This document shows positions 58,248-64,000 of a DNA stretch of 64,000 bases, piece after piece. Each line of letters begins with the position of its first letter. Position 1 is the stretch's first letter. The stretch lies in assembly GCA_019426215.1 (NCBI GenBank), contig CM033399.1, forward strand, positions 32,869,022 to 32,933,021, written 5' to 3'. The DNA is from Buddleja alternifolia. Its lineage: Eukaryota > Streptophyta > Magnoliopsida > Lamiales > Scrophulariaceae. The position numbers and the translations under genes are program-made. Under the pieces are notes generated by a model. The model ran no database searches and had not been told where the DNA came from. It was given only the letters and a program-made list of their open reading frames with translations.

Positions 58248-59220
58248 TGTAGACAAAGCAAATTTAAGTCCAATTAAATTAGGACAAGTGAAAAATATGA
58301 TATTAATTATCAATTTAAATTTTTAATTTATATTTTGGGATTTGCCAAATTTTTATTCCAAAATTACATAATTGATTTAATTGATATTTTAATATTTATT
58401 TTATTGGCAAATCAAATCGCGTCACATGTTAAATTGAAGTGGTCTAGCCAATCAAATTATGTCTTGCAGTAGAAAAGTCAACGATCAATCACACTGCGTC
58501 AAATTGATATGATAGCCAATCAAATGGTTCCAAAATAATTGGTATTTATCTCTTTAATTAAATAAAAATATTAAAGAGATAATATCTATTAAATTTATCC
58601 TCATCAAATATTAGTCAATCAAATGACTCAAAAGTAATTGATATTTATCTCTTAATAAATACGAAATTAAAGAGATAATTATCAAAAATGTTTAAAGCAT
58701 TTGTAACTTCTCCATCTTACACCTATAAATAGGGTCTATGGGAGATCACAATAGACACACAAATTAAATTGAAGCTAGAGAAGACAAGAGAAGTTCCCAA
58801 ATTCTCTCTACAAGTTCTTCAAATTCAAGAAGACGTTCAAGACAAACTTCAAAGCGTTCTTGGCAAAATTCATCAAATTATAGCATTTGATTCGAGATTA
58901 AGGTGCTAAACCTTCGAATAAACGTTCTAGAAGTCCAAGTCAAGTTGAAGGAAGATCAAAGCGACGACTCGACCTTGAAGCTTTCAACTTTCCCAAATCA
59001 TTTACATCGTTTGATCCGAGATTAAGCTGTCGAGCCCTCGCATCAACATTATAAATATCCAAATCAACATTGGAGAAGATCAAAGAAGTGATTTCTGCTC
59101 CAATATTCAAATCAAAGTTATTGAAGGAAGAATCAGAGGATTAGATTAGAGATTGTACTCCAATTCTTTATTTTAATCAATATAAATTCATTTGCCACCA
59201 TTTTTATGTTTTTGTTTACA
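58248..59220 (+). mobile_element. Probable solo LTR or LTR remnant
   Basis: A TGTAGACAAAG... to ...TTTGTTTACA segment of about 970 bp looks like an LTR. It has an AT-rich U3, a strong TATA box (ctataaatag, 58723-58732), then a leader-like region rich in gaag/caag words and a polyadenylation-like end. No internal domain, PBS or second LTR is seen nearby, and no TSD could be fixed, so the ends are uncertain. Confidence 0.45.
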
Positions 59221-60126
59221 GACATAAAAATTTATAGTGTACAAGATGTCTTTTCACAATAAAAATAAATTTTTAAAAGATTGAAGAATACATTTAGATG
59301 TAACATTATGACATAATGTAGATGCTTTCTTCATTAATTAAACATCATTGTTCCTCCTCCGCCACCAAAAAAAATAAAAAATACATCATTGTTCCATGCC
59401 ATTTACTTGAATAATAATAATAATACACAATTGAAATATTTTTATTGCAAAATGAAGAAGAGAGTGGTATACAAATCACCCCCCTTTTTTCTAACAAAAG
59501 GGGAGATTACTATTACTTCAAAATGTGTGCTATACATACTTTTATAACGTGGAATTTACCCAATTTTAGGATGTTACAAAAATCGGGTTTATATTGTCAA
59601 AAGCTTCAAAATCAACTTTTTTATTTTTTTTTGGTACAGTCAACCTAGTCATTAATAATTAATGACCAAGTTGACTGTGAAGCTTTTGACAATGTAAACC
59701 TGATTTTGATTTTGTTCAGTTTTTCCTAAATCTATGCTGTGAATAAGGTCGTCCGTTAGGTAAGAACATAATTCTCATTTAATACGACTTTTTGACATAT
59801 GGCATACAAAAATTAATAATGAAACCGACCCGAATTTCGACATAATCAAATAAAAAATGTTATCATCATAAAAAAAGACAGATATAGATGTAACCACCCT
59901 AATTGATAGTGATATATATAGCTTGCACGAAAAAATTATATTCATCCAAAACCCGTGTTGTTTTGTCTTCTCATTAGGGATTAATATACGAAAGCTTTCA
60001 TCAATTGTGTGTACATTTCTCAATATGACATTACTTCTCACCCATTTCTTTCTTATCTTCATACCTACATATATAGGTTTTAGCAATGTCAAATTCTCAT
60101 TCATTGTTATATGTACATTATTGGCA
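59221..60126. other. Intergenic and promoter of the DUF946 gene
   Basis: No gene on either strand. Contains an inverted repeat at about 59565-59712 (cttttgacaatgtaaacctg pairs with an earlier caggtttacattgtcaaaag-like segment), perhaps a small MITE. A TATA-like tgatatatatagc lies at about 59910-59922, about 205-217 bp before the chosen ATG. Confidence 0.45.
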
Positions 60127-61968
60127 ATGGGGAATTCTATTGAAGCCAATAATCCTTTGCCCATTGACACCATTTTCAAGCTTCCTTCTCCATTGCCCAC
60201 TTGGCCAACAGGTTTGTGATCTTAATTTTTACTTGTTTTGATATTGTACTTGGCATAATTGCACGGGTTAGGATTTCAATGAGTTTTTTGCGATCTGATT
60301 TTGGAATCTTATCTACATCTCTTTTCCTGGAATGGTGAATTTCTTTCGAATTGTCTCGGGATTCAGTCTGATTTGAGTGAACCGCGTAAATTCGTTATTG
60401 TGACTAATTCCAGCCTTGTTGGGGGAATTTTAGGTGGAAATTTTGCTAATGGAGTCATTGATCTTGGAGGGTTTGAAGTGAGACAAATCTCATCTTTCAA
60501 TAAAGTTTGGGCAACATATCAAGGAGGACCAAATAATCTTGGTGCAACATTCTTTGAACCATCATCTATACCAGATGGATTCTCCATGTTTGGTAGCTAT
60601 GCCCAACCTAACAACCAACCACTATTTGGTTGGGTTTTGGTGGGAAAAACAGATGCGAGAGACCAATCAGGCGACATTCTGAAGAAACCGACTGACTACA
60701 CTCTTGTTTGGGCTAATGACTTAGCCCACTTTTGGCTACCAACTCCACCCGATGGTTACAAACCCGTCGGCCATGTCATCACCACTTCGCCCGATAAGCC
60801 GTCCCTAGACAAGATCCGATGTGTTCGATCCGACTTCACCGACGAACCCGAGATCGACAATTGGATTTGGGCACAAGGTAATGGGTTAAATGTATATGGT
60901 TTAAGGCCTAAAACTAGAGGAACCAAAGCTCAACCCTTGAGTGTAGGCACATTTATCATCCAAAACTCTACTAGTGGTGGTGGTAACTCTACCCTACCCT
61001 TATCTTGTTTAAAGAACAAGAATTTGACCTTATCTAACATCCCTAACTTAAGCCAAATTGAATCAATATTTCAAACATATTCCCCATATATTTACTTTCA
61101 CCCTAAAGAAAATTACCTCCCCTCCTCAGTAAATTGGTATTTTAGCAATGGAGCTTTACTATATAAGAAAGGTGCAGAGTCGAACCCTATTCGTATCGAA
61201 CCGAATGGCACAAACCTTCCTCAAGGTGGCTCGAATGATGGCTCATATTGGCTAGACCTTCCAATTGACAAACAAGCAAAGGAGAAAGTAAAAAAAGGAG
61301 ATTTACTAACCGCAGAGGTTTACCTCCATGTCAAGCCAGTACTTGGTGCAACATTTACCGACATTCAAGTGTGGCTATTCTACCCGTTCAACGGCCACGC
61401 GACAGCGAAGCTGGGCGTAATCGAAAAGTTCCCATTGGGGCAAATCGGCGAGCACGTGGGGGACTGGGAGCATGTCACCTTAAGAATCAGCAACTTTGAT
61501 GGGGTTCTATACAGAGTTTATTTCGCGGAACACAATGCCGGTAGATGGGTTGATTCGTGCTTGTTGGAGTTTCAAAAGGGCAATAAATTCGTGGCGTATT
61601 CGTCGTTGAATGGCCACGCGAGTTATTACCGGCAAGGGGTGGTGTTGCAGGGGGAGGGTGATGTTGGGTTGGTGAACGAGGCGGCGAAGAGCGATATGGT
61701 GATTGATAGTGGTGGAAAGTTTGTGGTGGTGGCGGCGGACGCTGCGGCGGAGGTTGTGGCGCCGCCGTGGTTGGGTTTCGCCGGGGAATGGGGGCCGAAG
61801 ATAAGTTATAAGGTTGAGAGTGAGGTGAAAAAGATTGGGAAGTTTTTGATTGGGAAGGTGAAATCTGCGTTTATAAAGTTGGTAAAGTCGTTGCCTGCTG
61901 AGGTGTATGGGGAGGAGGGCCCCACGGGGCCTAAGATGAAAAGTAATTGGAATGGTGATGAAATATGA
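60127..61968 (+). CDS. DUF946 / plant VPS62-like protein
   Basis: Two exons, 60127-60211 and 60434-61968 (GT-AG intron in phase 1; 1620 nt, 539 aa plus TGA). The start MGNSIEANN fits the family's usual MGN N-terminus and gives a Gly at position 2, as needed for N-myristoylation. Family blocks in order: LPSPLPTWP, FANGVIDLGGFEVRQISSFNKVW, GGPNNLGATFFEPS, FWLPTPPDGYKPVGHV, SLDKIRCVRSDFTDEPE, SQIESIFQTYSPYIYFHP, LPSSVNWYFSNGALLYKKG, QGGSNDGSYWLDLP, GEHVGDWEHVTLRISNFDG, SLNGHASYY and the C-terminal GPTGPKMKSNWNGDEI. DUF946 proteins are annotated as VPS62-like, but their biochemical role is not established. The frame is also open upstream to an ATG at 60028 (see findings). Confidence 0.93.
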
Positions 61969-62053
61969 GTGGAAAAAGATAATTTGTTGATTTCATGAAT
62001 TTGTTTTCTAAAAATGAGAAAATAAATTCTAATGTGTTTTCCTTGGTAGGTTC

Positions 62054-62210
62054 GGGGGGGGGGGGGGGGGGGGGGATTCTAGCCCGCTCCCGGTTCGGCC
62101 AAACCCATGTGTATTTTTTAAAATAACTTACTAATTATATGGCAAGTATAATACATTCTACTTGTGAAGTACACTTGGGTGCGACCAAACCGGGTTTGAG
62201 CTAGAATTTT
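62054..62210. repeat. G22 homopolymer and inverted repeat
   Basis: An uninterrupted run of 22 G (62054-62075) is followed by an imperfect inverted repeat. The left arm gattctagcccgctcccggt lies at 62076-62095 and its inverse ends near 62207 (accgggtttgagctagaat). It may be a small MITE whose terminus expanded. The G-run is a strong quadruplex candidate. Confidence 0.6.
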
Positions 62211-62333
62211 TCTTTCGGAGGGTAAGACAGAAGTGCAATTTTAAAACGATGTTCAAAAGTATTAACAGAAGATGTTATGTGATGGGCGCTTTCCGAAAAT
62301 AAGTTTATTGATTATCATGTCGTCATTGGCCTA

Positions 62334-63031
62334 TAGGCCTGTCAATCGGGCCCTATGAACTGAGCTTAAGGTGGTTCAAGCTAAAACTCATCGGACTTGA
62401 ATATTATAGGCTTAAACTCAGCTCATAATTTTTTTTCTTCGGCTTGGCTCAAACTCAGGCTCATGTTTTTCATGAGCTTCGGGCCTATTTCGAACCGACT
62501 CATTAGTTTTTCTCAAATAAAAAAAAAGTTATCCAATAGAATCATATTAAGAGATTAATTTCAAATAGTACATTAAATAAATGTTTAAACTAATGAGTAT
62601 GTATAATTCCAAATTTTATTAATGGAGTCATAAAGTATACAATAATGACTATGAAAATTTAAAATATTTATCAATGTATATGCGGTGGCATTAAATAATT
62701 GGAAATTCTTCTAAAATCTCTTTAAACGAAAAGTTTTTACTAATATATACATTTCATCGATTTCGTGAGCTTCAACCTTAAAATCTACAATGTATTTTAT
62801 ATGTGTTAGCTTAAAAATAATTTTACTTATGAGACAGAGCATTAATTAGAGAAAATTTCGACTTCGGGCTATTTGGGTCGAGACTATCAAAGCTCAACCG
62901 TAGCTCACAAATGGGCGAGTTCAATTTATAAGCTCAAACTCGGCCCGACTCATATTGAATTAGGCTCGACTCATACTTAAGCGGGGCAAACAATCGGACT
63001 TTGAGTAGGCCCAGCTCAATTGACACTCCTA
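62334..63031. mobile_element. hAT-like element with perfect 8-bp TSD
   Basis: Termini TAGGCCTGTCAATCGGG and, inverted, TAGGAGTGTCAATTGAG. Both flanks are ttggccta (62326-62333 and 63032-63039). The subterminal regions are rich in gagctc/ggctcg words. It is 698 bp, non-coding and of the same general type as the element at 29633-30557. Confidence 0.85.
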
Positions 63032-63039
63032 TTGGCCTA

Positions 63040-63523
63040 TTTATGAGTCCATTTGGTTCCCAAATGATAAGTTCATCCATATATGATGAACTTTTCGGTA
63101 TGAGATTGTTAAGGATGAGAATTGTCCTTCAAATATGAGCAGATTATCAAAAAATTAGGAAATAAAATTCTGCTTACTATCGTTTTTCAACGTTTGCTTA
63201 AATTACAAAGGGTGGTTCCTAAGGATAAGGAATCACTAAGAAAAGACAAATTCTAAACTACTACACGACTGCTGCAATTTAAATTACACTTAACAATCAC
63301 AAAATAATGAACCAAATTTAAGTTAATAATCACGGCCCAAAATGGTTGGTGTGTCTTCCCCTTGGGCCTAACAGTTGGGCTGGAAATTGTGGGCTTATCA
63401 AATATGATCTGGAAATTTTAAGAAGTGCTTTTTAAAATGTTTTTCCATTAAAAATAAACAACAAAAGGGATTTCATTACAAATGAATTCTCATCTCTATA
63501 ATTCATCCGATATGGGTTTTCAA
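63040..63523. other. Intergenic, no gene seen
   Basis: No gene or repeat boundary recognised. Confidence 0.5.
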
Positions 63524-64000
63524 TAGGAGTGTTCATGGTGCAGTTTTGATTAGTTTCTTTGGCTAATTTAAAATCGAATTATCAAGTGTGATTTTTCGAT
63601 ACAAAAATCTTTTTTTGCTGTTTTCTTTGAGAAGAAAGGGTATCTGATATAGGAAATATCAAATTGCTAATTTGAAAAATACAATCGAGGGTACGGTGTT
63701 GAGCGGTTTGCGATTTTTAACTAACAAGAATAAAAAGAAAAAATGAGTCAAACAAAACTACAAATACATATTTCAGGATAATAGCAAAAAAGCAGTAAAT
63801 TTTTAACATTGTTTTACTATACGTGACAATATATTTTCATATAGATAAATTTTAACACAAAGTACTAATTTAAACAAACTACATTACGTAATTAAATTTT
63901 TTTATAAAAAATAAAAAGTATTGGACAAAGTCATCCTCCTGCTGTAGAAAAATTAAAATAGAATTTATTTAATAATGGCGGTTCAATTTGGTCCAAAATC
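63524..64000. mobile_element. Left part of a hAT-like element running off the window
   Basis: Begins TAGGAGTGTTCATGGTGCAG, close to the terminus of the element at 41479 (TAGAGGTGTTCATC), with subterminal cgatttttaact and gcggttt words. The last bases (gcggttcaatttggtcc) look like the opposite subterminal region, so the right end probably lies just past 64000. Confidence 0.5.

Noticed and set aside
59775..60200. Antisense open frame of 141 codons at the DUF946 5' end
   Set aside because: Overlaps the first exon and promoter of a well-supported gene and shows no recognisable domain.

Overview
This is plant nuclear DNA, most likely from an asterid eudicot. The evidence is AT-rich intergenic DNA, genes with GT-AG introns, Copia and LINE retrotransposons, many MITE-like elements, tRNA-derived SINEs and a fragment of plastid DNA carrying trnR-ACG. 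The species cannot be fixed from sequence alone; Lamiales would fit but is a guess.

Layout. 1-1879 is the 3' end of a Copia element that begins outside the window. 2-5.6 kb holds a hAT-like element with an 8-bp target-site duplication (TSD), a long hairpin MITE and small tandem repeats. 5605-12649 is a structurally complete Copia retrotransposon on the minus strand: two LTRs, a 5-bp TSD, and a gag-pol broken by one amber codon and one frameshift. 12.6-17.3 kb is MITE-rich intergenic DNA. 17354-20845 (minus) is a seven-exon gene for a PMT20/PMT21-type Golgi methyltransferase, with a probable 5' UTR intron extending to about 22 kb. 22-42 kb is a gene-free repeat zone: a very compact TRIM, SINEs of at least three families, hAT elements, an internally deleted LINE derivative and a 5'-truncated LINE.

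The right third is the gene-rich part. A conserved plant protein of unknown function (44305-46289, plus, 342 aa) has two predicted membrane helices. A uL24 organellar ribosomal protein (48875-50798, plus, 159 aa) lies just downstream of the plastid-derived trnR-ACG fragment. Next is the large subunit of replication protein A (51721-55042, minus, 855 aa) with two CCHC zinc knuckles and with E2F-like and telo-box motifs upstream. Last is a DUF946/VPS62-like protein (60127-61968, plus, 539 aa). Every spliced model was checked for intron phase and for a total length divisible by three. The genes do not form a pathway; as usual in plants they are independent units separated by transposon debris.

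I found no clearly new biological system. The observations most worth a second look are: (1) two copies of a dispersed repeat (about 27.0 and 56.5 kb) that share a reading frame in which most third-position differences are silent; (2) a 538-bp TRIM whose internal domain is about 44 bp, little more than a primer-binding site; (3) a 1.13-kb LINE-derived insertion with a 16-bp TSD that keeps only a 5' region and a fragment of RNase H; (4) MITE-in-MITE and SINE-in-MITE nests; (5) the unassigned two-helix protein.
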